DNA of 61,833 nt from Vicinamibacteria bacterium (GTDB lineage: Bacteria > Acidobacteriota > Vicinamibacteria > Fen-336 > JAGNNV01): contig JAIBCN010000005.1 in the NCBI GenBank assembly GCA_019694155.1, positions 1 through 61,833 of the forward strand, given 5' to 3'. Each line of letters opens with the position of its first letter. The stretch's first letter is position 1. Positions 27,050-38,210 of this stretch are shown one piece after another. The notes under the pieces are model-generated. The model was not told the DNA's origin and searched no databases. It worked only from the letters and a program-made list of their open reading frames with translations. The position numbers and the translations under genes are program-made.

Positions 27050-28729
27050 ATGAATAGGGCGAATTACTTGAGGGGCCGGGCTTTGGGCGTCGTCGCCTGG
27101 GGGCTCCTGACCGCGATCTCGGGTTCGGCCACCGCGCGCGCACAATCCGCGGAGGCGGGCTCGAACGCACTTGATCCGGCCGCTCCGTCGGCTTCCTCCG
27201 ACCTCGACCGGGAAATTTCCCGTGCCGAGACCCTGTTCCGGCAGGGCGAGGCAGCCTTGAGCGAAGGCCGCGATGCGGATGCGCGGGCAGCTTTTGACGG
27301 CGCGCTTGACGTGTTCACCTCCGCCTCGGCCGCAGAGGCGGCGGACCCGCGTTTGCTCGAGGCCTACCGCAGCCTGGTCGAGCGGATCACGGCCGCCGAA
27401 GTTACCGCCGCGGCGCGGCGGCCGCCCGTAACGGCCCTAAAGGTGGAGATCGCCCCGCCTCCCGCTTCCGCGGCGTCCGCCGAACCGCCGTCGAGCACGC
27501 TCGCCGAACTCGGCGCACGGATCGAGGCGCTCACACCGACCGAGGAAGCTCGACAGACCAATGAGGCCGTGCTGGGGCGCGAGGAAATCGACCTCCCTAT
27601 CGAATTGAACGATCAGGTTCTGGGTGCCATAGACCTCTACACCGGCCGCTTCAACAAGTGGTTTTCGGCCGCACTGTCCCGGGGCCTTCCCCATCTCCCG
27701 CGCATCCGTGAAATCCTGGCGGAGGCCGGAATCCCTCAGGATCTGGCGTATGTGCCTATCGTCGAAAGCGCCTTCAATCCCTCCGCGTTGTCCCGCGCCA
27801 AGGCGAAGGGGCTGTGGCAGTTCATCCCGTCGACCGGCAAACAGTACGGGCTCAAGCAGGACTTCTTCATCGACGAGCGTTCCAGCGTGGAGAAAGCGAC
27901 GGTCGCCGCCGCGCAGTACCTGAAGAACCTGTACGCGATGTTCGGTGATTGGAACCTGGCTCTCGCCGGCTACAACGCCGGGGAAGGGAACGTGCAGCGC
28001 GCGATCCGGCGCGCCCAGACGAGCGACTTCTGGGCTCTCGCCAAGACGCGCTCCTTCCGCGCCGAGACCAAGAACTACGTGCCGCTCATCCACGCAGCGA
28101 TCGTGATCGCAAAGTCGCCGGAGTCCTATGGGATCAACGTCGCGCCCGAAGATCTCGTTTCCGCCGAGACCGTGCGGGTGGCGGGCTCCTATCCCATCAG
28201 CACCGTGGCTCGTTGCGCGGGCGCCGAGCCTGGCGATATCCGGCAGCTGAACCCTGAACTGCGGCGCGGCATGACGCCTTCCTCGGCTTTCGACCTCAAG
28301 GTGCCGCACGGCGCCGCCGAGCAGGTGACGGCCTGCCTCGCCACGGAAAAGGCGATGAACTACGTGCGGCACGTGGTCAGGAAGCGCGACACCTTCTCCC
28401 TCATCGCCAGGATGTTCGGGGTCTCCGCGGCGGAGATCGCGAGAGTGAACGGTCTGACCCTCCAGTCCCGCCTGCGCCCGGGAACGGAGCTCGCCATCCC
28501 GCGGCCCCCGCGAACGTCTCCGGCGAAGGTCGCGGCAGCCGGCAAGGGAGGCGTTTCCGCCGACACCTCCTATCGAATCCGGAAAGGCGACACCCTCTCT
28601 TCGGTGGCGGCTCGCCACAGCACAACGGTTGAGGCCATCAAGGCCCTGAACGGCCTGAGTTCCTCCCGGCTCTCCATCGGGCAGGTTCTCCGCGTGGCGT
28701 CGGCCGCGAACGAGAGTTCACCCGAGTAG
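27050..28729 (+). CDS. MltD-like membrane-bound lytic transglycosylase with two LysM domains
   Basis: A 559-residue exported protein with a signal peptide (VVAWGLLTAISGSATARA). A helical, TPR-like region (about 55-115) precedes an SLT domain (about 210-360). The catalytic Glu is in VPIVESAFNPSALSRAKAKGLWQFIP; GYNAGEGNVQRAI and YVPLIHAAIVIA are further MltD features. Two LysM peptidoglycan-binding motifs follow (HVVRKRDTFSLIARMFGVSAAEIARVNG split at about 445, and YRIRKGDTLSSVAARHSTTVEAIKALNG at about 515). It cleaves glycan strands in the periplasm to 1,6-anhydro-muropeptides. An M23 peptidase gene lies nearby, so this stretch looks like cell-wall remodelling. Confidence 0.9.
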   Translation: MNRANYLRGRALGVVAWGLLTAISGSATARAQSAEAGSNALDPAAPSASSDLDREISRAETLFRQGEAALSEGRDADARAAFDGALDVFTSASAAEAADPRLLEAYRSLVERITAAEVTAAARRPPVTALKVEIAPPPASAASAEPPSSTLAELGARIEALTPTEEARQTNEAVLGREEIDLPIELNDQVLGAIDLYTGRFNKWFSAALSRGLPHLPRIREILAEAGIPQDLAYVPIVESAFNPSALSRAKAKGLWQFIPSTGKQYGLKQDFFIDERSSVEKATVAAAQYLKNLYAMFGDWNLALAGYNAGEGNVQRAIRRAQTSDFWALAKTRSFRAETKNYVPLIHAAIVIAKSPESYGINVAPEDLVSAETVRVAGSYPISTVARCAGAEPGDIRQLNPELRRGMTPSSAFDLKVPHGAAEQVTACLATEKAMNYVRHVVRKRDTFSLIARMFGVSAAEIARVNGLTLQSRLRPGTELAIPRPPRTSPAKVAAAGKGGVSADTSYRIRKGDTLSSVAARHSTTVEAIKALNGLSSSRLSIGQVLRVASAANESSPE

Positions 28730-28777
28730 AAACTCCGCCCGGGCGGACCCGATCCGGTAGACGCCTCCTCCATACTC

Positions 28778-28813
28778 GCGGGCGTCGAACCGCCCCAGGG
28801 GGCGGTTGCCCGC
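28778..28813. repeat. Nested hairpin between the transglycosylase and comM genes
   Basis: An outer stem GCGGGC/GCCCGC (28778-28783 with 28808-28813) encloses an inner stem AACCGCCC/GGGCGGTT (28788-28795 with 28800-28807). No T-run follows on either strand. It could be a factor-assisted terminator or a 5' leader structure for comM. Confidence 0.5.
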
Positions 28814-28848
28814 TCTCCCACGGGACGAATCACCATGAGGAGAGAGCC

Positions 28849-30351
28849 ATGCTTGCACACAGCCACACGGGCGCCGTCGCGGGAATTCAGGGTCAGATCA
28901 TCCGCGTGGAGGTCGACTCGGCGCCTGGCTTCCCCGGCCTATTCATCGTCGGACTTCCCGACTCCGCGGTCCGGGAAAGCGAAAGCAGGATCAAGGCTGC
29001 ATTGCGCAACTCAGCTTTCCCATTCTCGTGGGACCGGCGAATCACCGTGAACCTCGCTCCTGCGCACGTGAGGAAGACAGGGAGTGCTTTCGACCTCGCG
29101 ATCGCGGTGGCCCTGCTCGCGAGCGCGGGCGAGCCTCTCCCCGAGATGTCCGGCTGCATCTTTCTCGGCGAGCTGGCCCTCGACGGAAGCCTGCGTCCCG
29201 TTCCCGGAGTCCTCCCCATCATCATGGAAGCCAGGTCCCGCGGCTTTTCGCGCGCGGTCGTTCCCCTTGCGAACCTGCGCGAGGCGGGCCTCGTGCCCGA
29301 GGTCGATGTTCGCGGGGCGACAAGCCTCCTCGGCGCCGTGAGACCGGGTCCCGAGCCGACCCCCGCCATGGTCGACGGCGAGGCGCCTTTACCGGACCCG
29401 CCCGACCTCGACCTGCGGGATGTGTCCGGGCAACCGCTCGCCCGCCGGGCCCTGGAGATCGCGGCGGCTGGCGGTCACAACCTCCTCATGATCGGACCGC
29501 CGGGTTCTGGCAAGACCATGCTGGCAAGACGCCTTCCCGGCATCCTCCCGCCACCTTCGAAGCAGGACGCACTCGAGATGACGGCCATCCAGTCCGCCGC
29601 GGGGCTCTCTCCCGCGGGCCTCGTCGCCCGCCGTCCCTTTCGGGCGCCGCACCACACCGCATCCTCGGTGTCCCTCGTCGGGGGCGGAGCCATTCCGAGG
29701 CCGGGCGAGATCAGTCTTGCGCACGGTGGCGTCCTCTTCCTCGACGAACTGCCGGAGTTCGCAAGATCGACCCTCGAAGGGCTGCGGCAGCCGCTCGAGG
29801 AAGGTCGCCTTCTCGTCTCGCGGGCCCGGGCGACCTACGAGTTCCCCTCCCGCTTTCAACTGATCGCGGCCATGAACCCCTGCCCCTGCGGCTACCGAAG
29901 CGATCCCGTGCTGCCATGTCGTTGCACCCCCGAGGCCATCGCCCGGTATCAGGGCCGAATTTCGGGGCCCTTGCTCGACCGCATCGATCTGGTCATCGAG
30001 GTCCCGCGCCCCGAGGTCCGCGTCGCGGCGACGCCCGAGGCGTGGGCGGGAGCGGCCGGCGAGTCCTCATCCGTAGTCGCACGGCGGGTTGCGGAGGGTA
30101 TCCGGTTCGGCGCTCGCCGGAGGGCCGAGGGGCCAGGCCTCGTGCCCCTCGGCATCCAGCCGGCCGCGGCGGCCACTCTTGAAGATGCGGCCCGCTCCCA
30201 GGGGTTGTCCCTGCGCGCCGTTCATCGCACGGCGAGGGTGGCCCGAACCATCTCCAACCTGGCCCGTGAAGCGACGGTCTCTCGCGCCGCCGTGCTCGAA
30301 GCCCTCATGTTCCGGGCCGGGGCCGCGTTGACGTCTCTTAAAGTGGCGTGA
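28849..30351 (+). CDS. comM: ComM/YifB-family Mg-chelatase-like AAA+ ATPase
   Basis: A 500-residue YifB/ComM protein. The N-terminal ChlI/Lon-protease-like fold (GLPDSAVRESESRIKAALRNS, VNLAPAHVRKTGSAFDLAIA) is followed by the AAA+ core with Walker A GPPGSGKTMLARR, the RPFRAPHHTASSVSLVGGG motif and Walker B GGVLFLDELPEF. A Cys cluster MNPCPCGYRSDPVLPCRC is typical of the family. ComM is a hexameric helicase that promotes branch migration during natural transformation; its presence alone does not prove competence. GAGGAGAG lies just upstream of ATG 28849, so this gene has a conventional ribosome-binding site. Confidence 0.93.
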   Translation: MLAHSHTGAVAGIQGQIIRVEVDSAPGFPGLFIVGLPDSAVRESESRIKAALRNSAFPFSWDRRITVNLAPAHVRKTGSAFDLAIAVALLASAGEPLPEMSGCIFLGELALDGSLRPVPGVLPIIMEARSRGFSRAVVPLANLREAGLVPEVDVRGATSLLGAVRPGPEPTPAMVDGEAPLPDPPDLDLRDVSGQPLARRALEIAAAGGHNLLMIGPPGSGKTMLARRLPGILPPPSKQDALEMTAIQSAAGLSPAGLVARRPFRAPHHTASSVSLVGGGAIPRPGEISLAHGGVLFLDELPEFARSTLEGLRQPLEEGRLLVSRARATYEFPSRFQLIAAMNPCPCGYRSDPVLPCRCTPEAIARYQGRISGPLLDRIDLVIEVPRPEVRVAATPEAWAGAAGESSSVVARRVAEGIRFGARRRAEGPGLVPLGIQPAAAATLEDAARSQGLSLRAVHRTARVARTISNLAREATVSRAAVLEALMFRAGAALTSLKVA

Positions 30352-30434
30352 TAACGTCCTTTTCCGAGGTCCACCATCCGATCTGGCGGCTCTGAACGTG
30401 CGCACATCCGCCGTCCGTCTTCTGACTCGACCGT

Positions 30435-31325
30435 ATGAATCCTCCTGATTTCTTCACCGTGATCTTCGTCCCGAACGCCCGGGCGAAGTTCCGCAAGTAC
30501 CAGATCCCACTCAATGTCGCGAAGATCGCTGGTCGCGCGGCCGCGGTTTTCGGCGTGGTGCTCGCGGGCGCCCTGATTCACTACTCGGCGCTCCTGTTCG
30601 AAGTTTCGCGTTTGCGCAAGGTCGAGGAGGAATCCAGAAACCTCCTCACCAAGACGCACCAGATCGAGCAGGACGCTGCCGCCTTGCGCGCGCAGATGGG
30701 GCAGCTGAGCGGCATCGTCACCAAGCTGGGCGTCATGGCGGGCGTCGACGCGCCCCCGCCCGATCCCAGCGTCGGCGGCACCGGCGGCGGGACCACCGCG
30801 GACCGCTCGGCCCCAAACGTCGCGAGCTTCGCCGAAATGAGTTCCCGCCTCAACGAGCTCACCGAGAAGTCCCGCGAGCTCACCGGCGTCTTCGAGAAAC
30901 AACGCTCTCTCCTCGCCACCACGCCATCAGTGTGGCCGGTGCGTGGCTACCTTTCCGCGGGGTTCGGCAACCGCGACGACCCGTTCACGGGACTGCGCGA
31001 CTTCCATCCCGGGCTCGATATCGCGGCCCCCCTCGGCACCAAGATCCTGGCTCCCGCTGACGGCACCGTGATTTTCGTCGGCGTGAAGGGCGGCTACGGG
31101 AACGCCGTGACCATCGATCACGGCCGCGGTATCGCCACCCACTATGGCCATCTCGACGCTTTCAACGTCCGCGTCGGACAACAGGTTCGCCGGGGATCCG
31201 TTCTGGGCTTCGTCGGCAGCACCGGCCGGTCGACAGCGCCGCACCTGCACTACGAGGTGTGGCTCAACGGTTCGAACCAGAACCCCCTGCTCTACATCCT
31301 CGACGAATACCGTTCGCTCGGCTGA
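30435..31325 (+). CDS. M23-family metallopeptidase with membrane anchor and coiled coil
   Basis: A 296-residue protein. A short cytoplasmic N-terminus with YQIPLNVAKIAGRAAAVFGVVLAGALIHYSA gives one TM helix. A coiled coil (FEVSRLRKVEEESRNLL and ALRAQMGQLSGIVTKLG) and a low-complexity Gly linker lead to the LytM domain. Zinc ligands are visible in FHPGLDIAAPLGT (H and D) and APHLHYEVW (HxH), with the accessory His in THYGHLD, so it should be an active endopeptidase cutting peptidoglycan cross-links. The layout resembles MepM/NlpD-type envelope proteins. It is convergent with a small membrane-protein gene. Confidence 0.9.
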   Translation: MNPPDFFTVIFVPNARAKFRKYQIPLNVAKIAGRAAAVFGVVLAGALIHYSALLFEVSRLRKVEEESRNLLTKTHQIEQDAAALRAQMGQLSGIVTKLGVMAGVDAPPPDPSVGGTGGGTTADRSAPNVASFAEMSSRLNELTEKSRELTGVFEKQRSLLATTPSVWPVRGYLSAGFGNRDDPFTGLRDFHPGLDIAAPLGTKILAPADGTVIFVGVKGGYGNAVTIDHGRGIATHYGHLDAFNVRVGQQVRRGSVLGFVGSTGRSTAPHLHYEVWLNGSNQNPLLYILDEYRSLG

Positions 31326-31333
31326 AGACGCGA

Positions 31334-31357
31334 CGGAGCGGGCCTCCCAGGGCTCCG
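31334..31357. terminator. Possible bidirectional hairpin between convergent genes
   Basis: CGGAGC (31334-31339) and GCTCCG (31352-31357) can pair, with partial pairing of GGG/CCC inside. The hairpin fills the 33-bp gap between two converging genes. No T-run is present, so the terminator call is weak. Confidence 0.3.
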
Positions 31358-31358
31358 G

Positions 31359-31880
31359 CTAGCGAAGTATGAAGTTGTTGCAGTGCGGACACTTCGCATT
31401 GAACACCGAGATCACGATCATCGCGGTGATCAGGATCCAGATCAGGAAGACCCAGGGCATCCCCCAGTTCATGTCGCGCTTGATCTGATCGTTCAGTTCG
31501 GGGACGTTCCCGGCTCCGGCTTTGATCGCCTTGAGGTTCCGAAGCGAGGTTCCGGAGATGGGCACCAGGACGATGGCGGACACCACGATGAGGCCGTACA
31601 TGAGGTGCTTCCAGTTGAGCCACTCGGTGGTGAAAAGCGGGGTGTCGGTCAGATAGCACAGGGCGATGCCGACGGGTAGAGTCAGAAAGAACAGGTAGGC
31701 GACCACGGTGTCGATCCCGTGCATCACCCGCGCCCGCTCCAGCCGTTCCTCGATCGGCGCCCCGGCGTCCTTGATCTTGAAGTGGAGCCAGTAGACGACG
31801 AAGTCGAAGAGGAGCCAGGCCCCCACCATGGCCACGTGAATCCCCCGGATCGAGAGCTCGAACCAGTTGTGCATGTTCAT
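31359..31880 (-). CDS. Four-TM membrane protein with C-terminal CPHC motif, unknown function
   Basis: A 173-residue integral membrane protein starting MNMHNWFELSIRGIHVAMVGAWLL. Four hydrophobic helices are visible (about residues 13-35, 60-80, 90-112 and 140-160), with His residues at the start and end of the first. A charged cytoplasmic loop carries ERLERARVMHG. The last residues, CPHCNNFILR, form a CxxC pair at the membrane edge that could bind metal or undergo thiol chemistry. This layout is reminiscent of DUF2269 or CopD-like haem/copper membrane proteins, but I would not assign it. The ATG overlaps the stop of the upstream 61-residue membrane protein (ATGA), so they are coupled. Confidence 0.6.
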   Translation of the reverse strand: MNMHNWFELSIRGIHVAMVGAWLLFDFVVYWLHFKIKDAGAPIEERLERARVMHGIDTVVAYLFFLTLPVGIALCYLTDTPLFTTEWLNWKHLMYGLIVVSAIVLVPISGTSLRNLKAIKAGAGNVPELNDQIKRDMNWGMPWVFLIWILITAMIVISVFNAKCPHCNNFILR

Positions 31881-32062
31881 CGGGCCTTCATCGCCAGCTT
31901 CGCGAGCCTGGGCAGGCCGTAGATGGCGCACCCGAGATAGACGGCGGCGTTCCCCGCGACGAGCAGGTCGAACCCATTCCGAAGCAGCATGAGCGTCGAA
32001 GCGCCGCCCATGAACAGGCCGGCGGCAACGACGAAGCCCCACAGCAGGTACGCCATGAACAT
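31877..32062 (-). CDS. Small two-TM membrane protein (61 aa)
   Basis: A 61-residue hydrophobic protein (MFMAYLLWGFVVAAGLFMGG, then LLVAGNAAVYLGCAIYGL) with two predicted TM helices and a basic C-terminus, LPRLAKLAMKAR, giving a cytoplasmic tail by the positive-inside rule. It is translationally coupled to the four-TM protein downstream through ATGA, so it may be its partner subunit. No family is recognised. It lies divergent from secA. Start codons ATG 32062 and ATG 32056 are both possible; neither has a clear Shine-Dalgarno. Confidence 0.6.
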   Translation of the reverse strand: MFMAYLLWGFVVAAGLFMGGASTLMLLRNGFDLLVAGNAAVYLGCAIYGLPRLAKLAMKAR

Positions 32063-32155
32063 GGGTGTCGTGCCTCGGGTGTTCTCTCGAAAAGGACCGC
32101 CGGAATGGCCGGCCGGCGGGGAGTCTATCGCGGAGGGCTTTCGGTGTGAAGACCT

Positions 32156-32172
32156 TAGAATGGGCTCACTAA
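32156..32172 (+). promoter_or_regulatory. -10 hexamer TAGAAT close to the secA start
   Basis: TAGAAT (32156-32161) matches the -10 consensus at 5 of 6 and leaves 11 nt (GGGCTCACTAA) to ATG 32173. The same TAGAATG string occurs ahead of sufB. The predicted leader is about 5 nt, so secA may be read from an almost leaderless mRNA. Confidence 0.45.
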
Positions 32173-35352
<3,180 letters not shown>

Positions 35353-35365
35353 GCCAAGGATCACG

Positions 35366-36832
35366 ATGAATCGCCTCGAAACCCGCATCAGCGAAGGGCT
35401 CACCTTCGACGACATCGTCCTCGTGCCTCAGTACTCCGAATGCCTCCCCGCCGAAGTGGACGTGGTCACGCGGCTGACGAAGGGGATCGTCCTCAACATC
35501 CCCATCGTGTCCGCGGCCATGGACACGGTGACGGAAGCGCCCCTCGCCATCGCTCTCGCACAGGAGGGCGGCATTGGATTCATCCACAAGAACCTGTCCA
35601 TCGACCTCCAGGCGGCCGAGGTGGACAAGGTCAAGCGCTCCGAGGCGGGGATGATCGTCGATCCCGTCACCGTCTCCCCCGATGCGCCGGTATCCGACGC
35701 CCTCGCGCTCATGGCGAAATTCCGGATCAGCGGCGTTCCGGTGACGGAGAGCGGCAAGCTCGTGGGCATCCTCACCAACCGGGACCTCCGCTTCGAAACG
35801 CGCACCAGCCTGCGCGTGGCCGAGCTCATGACTCGCGACCCCCTCATCACCGTGAGAGTCGGAGCCACCCTCGAGGAGGCGAAGGAGCTGCTCCACCGGC
35901 ACAAGGTCGAGAAGGTGCTCGTGGTCGACGAGACCAACAACCTCCGTGGCCTCATCACGGTCAAGGACATCCAGAAGCGGATCAAGTATCCGAACGCCTG
36001 CAAGGACTCGGCGGGCCGCCTCCGCGTGGGCGGGGCGGTGGGCATCGCCTCCGACACCCTCGATCGCGTGCGCGCGCTCGTCGACGCCAAGGTGGACGTG
36101 ATCGCCATCGATACCGCGCACGGGCACACCAAGGCCGTGATCGAGATGGTCGGCCGGGTGAAGAACGCCTTTCCCGAGGTCGAGCTCGTCGCGGGCAACG
36201 TCGGAACGAAGGATGGCGCCAAGGATCTGGTCGCGGCGGGCGTCTCTGCAGTGAAGGTTGGCATGGGTCCTGGTTCCATCTGCACCACACGCATCGTCTC
36301 CGGGGCGGGCATGCCCCAGGTCACGGCCATCGCCGAGGCGGTGGAGGCCTGCGCCCACTCCGGCATTCCCGTGATCGCGGACGGCGGGATCAAGTTCTCC
36401 GGCGACATCACCAAGGCGCTCGCGGTGGGCGCCGACTCCGTGATGATCGGTTCGCTCTTCGCGGGCGCTGAAGAAAGCCCTGGCGAAGTGATCCTCCGGC
36501 AGGGTCGCAGCTTCAAGACCTATCGGGGCATGGGGTCTCTCGGCGCCATGAAGGACGGGTCGAAGGACCGCTACTTCCAGGCCGAGGCCGCCCCTCAGAA
36601 ACTCGTACCCGAGGGCGTTGAAGGGATCGTTCCCTACCGGGGCCTCCTGTCGACCATCGTGCAGCAGCTCGTGGGCGGTGTGCGGGCGGGCATGGGCTAT
36701 TGCGGCGTGCGTTCCATCCGCGAGCTCCAGACCCGGACGCGATTCACCAAGCTCTCGGTTGCCGGCCTCAAGGAGAGCCATGTGCACGACGTGGTCATCA
36801 CCAAGGAATCCCCCAACTACCGCGTGGAGTGA
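35366..36832 (+). CDS. guaB: Inosine-5'-monophosphate dehydrogenase
   Basis: A 488-residue IMPDH. It opens [17 protein letters not shown]; two CBS domains (about 95-205: [21 protein letters not shown] and [19 protein letters not shown]) are inserted in the TIM barrel. The catalytic Cys lies in [11 protein letters not shown], and [14 protein letters not shown] and the flap region ([19 protein letters not shown]) follow. It converts IMP to XMP with NAD+, the first step committed to GMP. AAGGA precedes ATG 35366. It probably shares a transcript with secA upstream; a small exported-protein gene starts 1 nt after its stop. Confidence 0.97.
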   Translation: MNRLETRISEGLTFDDIVLVPQYSECLPAEVDVVTRLTKGIVLNIPIVSAAMDTVTEAPLAIALAQEGGIGFIHKNLSIDLQAAEVDKVKRSEAGMIVDPVTVSPDAPVSDALALMAKFRISGVPVTESGKLVGILTNRDLRFETRTSLRVAELMTRDPLITVRVGATLEEAKELLHRHKVEKVLVVDETNNLRGLITVKDIQKRIKYPNACKDSAGRLRVGGAVGIASDTLDRVRALVDAKVDVIAIDTAHGHTKAVIEMVGRVKNAFPEVELVAGNVGTKDGAKDLVAAGVSAVKVGMGPGSICTTRIVSGAGMPQVTAIAEAVEACAHSGIPVIADGGIKFSGDITKALAVGADSVMIGSLFAGAEESPGEVILRQGRSFKTYRGMGSLGAMKDGSKDRYFQAEAAPQKLVPEGVEGIVPYRGLLSTIVQQLVGGVRAGMGYCGVRSIRELQTRTRFTKLSVAGLKESHVHDVVITKESPNYRVE

Positions 36833-36833
36833 C

Positions 36834-37790
36834 ATGACTTTTCCGGGCCGGACCCTCCTTGCCGCAGCGACGCTCGCCACCTGGGCCTGCACCGCGCCCG
36901 ACCCGCTGCTGACGTTCCTCGACGAGGAATCCGGCCTCTCCCTGACGCACCCGCCCCGCTGGACGATCGGATCCGCGGAACAGGCAGGCGTCCGGTACCG
37001 CTACCTCACCGCGCCCAAGATCGGCGACGACAAGGAGGCTCTTTCCGTCACCCTCATCTCCCCGGTTGCCGCGGCCTCAGCGGATACGGTAGCCGCCGCC
37101 TACCTGACCGGAGCCTTCGGCGTGGTGATGATGCCGGGGCCGGGCGGCGCTGTCACGTGGACGTTCAAGGACCAGGCGGGCGTGACTTCGACGCTCTACG
37201 TCGCTCCCGCGGGTCAGGGGCGGTACATGGGGGCCTGGGCCAGGGGTTCGGATGCGGCGATGAAACACTACCAGGGGCGCATCGGCGGGATCCTGAACTC
37301 GCTCCGTCTGGAGAGCGTGCCCGAGTGGCCCGAGGAGCGCCTGGCGGGGATGGCGGTGCGCGCCCCTGCCGCCTGGACCCGAGGGAGCCGGCTCTCCAAC
37401 GCCACCAACGCCAGCATGCAGTTCAAGTCTCCTCCGCTCATCGTCGACAAAGGCACCGACACCATTCATGGCTTCGTAACCCTGACCAAGGAGCCTGTGC
37501 CGGCTCCGGGCGACCTCGAGGCCTTCTACAAGGTGATTCGGAACCGCGTGTCCGACACTGTTGCCCGCCTGGATAGGGCCACCTGGGAAGAGACGCCGGA
37601 TCTCGTTCGCCCCCCCGGCTACGCCGACTACCTCAGGAGCGGCACACCGGTCAGTTCGACACGGATCCGTCGTTGGATCACGGCCAGGGATGGCGTGGGG
37701 CTGATGCTCACCTGCGAAGCCCGCTCGGATGCCTTCGATCGTGTGGATCCCTGGTGCCGCCGGATGGCCCAGACCGTCCGCTTCGAGTAG
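36834..37790 (+). CDS. Putative exported protein or lipoprotein, unknown function
   Basis: A 318-residue protein with an N-terminal hydrophobic segment (TLLAAATLATWAC) ending in Cys. The -1 Ala fits a lipobox but the Trp at -2 does not, so lipidation is uncertain. Two similar halves seem present: each has an amphipathic strand region (SLTHPPRWTIGSAEQ and AVRAPAAWTRGSRLS) followed by sheet-like sequence, suggesting a PsbP/Mog1-like repeat. No catalytic motif is visible. It begins 1 nt after guaB, implying cotranscription, although a functional link to GMP synthesis is not evident. Confidence 0.6.
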   Translation: MTFPGRTLLAAATLATWACTAPDPLLTFLDEESGLSLTHPPRWTIGSAEQAGVRYRYLTAPKIGDDKEALSVTLISPVAAASADTVAAAYLTGAFGVVMMPGPGGAVTWTFKDQAGVTSTLYVAPAGQGRYMGAWARGSDAAMKHYQGRIGGILNSLRLESVPEWPEERLAGMAVRAPAAWTRGSRLSNATNASMQFKSPPLIVDKGTDTIHGFVTLTKEPVPAPGDLEAFYKVIRNRVSDTVARLDRATWEETPDLVRPPGYADYLRSGTPVSSTRIRRWITARDGVGLMLTCEARSDAFDRVDPWCRRMAQTVRFE

Positions 37791-37805
37791 CGCCTTCCCG
37801 GCGCG

Positions 37806-38198
37806 CTACTTCGCCGGCGCGACGACGATGGTGCCGACTTCAGCCGTGCCGGAGGGCTCGACACAACACAGGAACGGGTACTCCCCCACGCGGTCGAATG
37901 TGATATCGACCTCGAGCGGCTTCGCGGCGCGCACCCGCTTCTCGACGTCCAGAGAGGGAACCGCGAAGCAGTGGTCCCCCTCGCGTGACGTAACCACGAA
38001 GTGCACGGTGCCGAGCGGGACGGCGATTCGCTTCGGCTCGAAGCCTGACGAGCCCACCGTGACCCGCACCGTGTAGCCCTCGGCCGCTCCCACTGGCGCT
38101 ACCGCACCGGGGATGACGCCCCCCAGGGTCTGTGCGGCGGCCAAGAGAAACGAGGCGATCCGAAGGCCGCCTCGCCGGTACGAAGGAGTGTTCTTCAC
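37806..38198 (-). CDS. Cupredoxin-like exported protein lacking canonical His/Met copper ligands
   Basis: A 130-residue protein with a signal peptide (IASFLLAAAQTLGGVIPGAVAPVGAA) and a beta-sandwich pattern: VRVTVGSSGFEPKRIAVPLGTVHFVVTS, DHCFAVPSLDVEKRV and GEYPFLCCVEPSGTAEVGTIVV. This is the cupredoxin_1 arrangement. The first His (DHCF) is present, but the usual C-x(3-4)-H-x(3-4)-M loop reads CCVEPSGTAEVG, with two Cys and no His or Met. It may bind metal through Cys/Glu or not at all. GTG 38198 has a TAACCT hexamer exactly 6 nt upstream, which itself overlaps the end of pnp. Confidence 0.7.
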   Translation of the reverse strand: MKNTPSYRRGGLRIASFLLAAAQTLGGVIPGAVAPVGAAEGYTVRVTVGSSGFEPKRIAVPLGTVHFVVTSREGDHCFAVPSLDVEKRVRAAKPLEVDITFDRVGEYPFLCCVEPSGTAEVGTIVVAPAK

Positions 38199-38210
38199 TC
38201 CTGGAGGTTA
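38199..38210 (-). promoter_or_regulatory. Leaderless-type -10 hexamer TAACCT for the cupredoxin gene
   Basis: On the minus strand TAACCT (38210-38205), six nucleotides (CCAGGA) and GTG 38198. The hexamer overlaps the last codons of pnp (stop at 38208), so the promoter lies at the end of the upstream gene. Confidence 0.45.
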
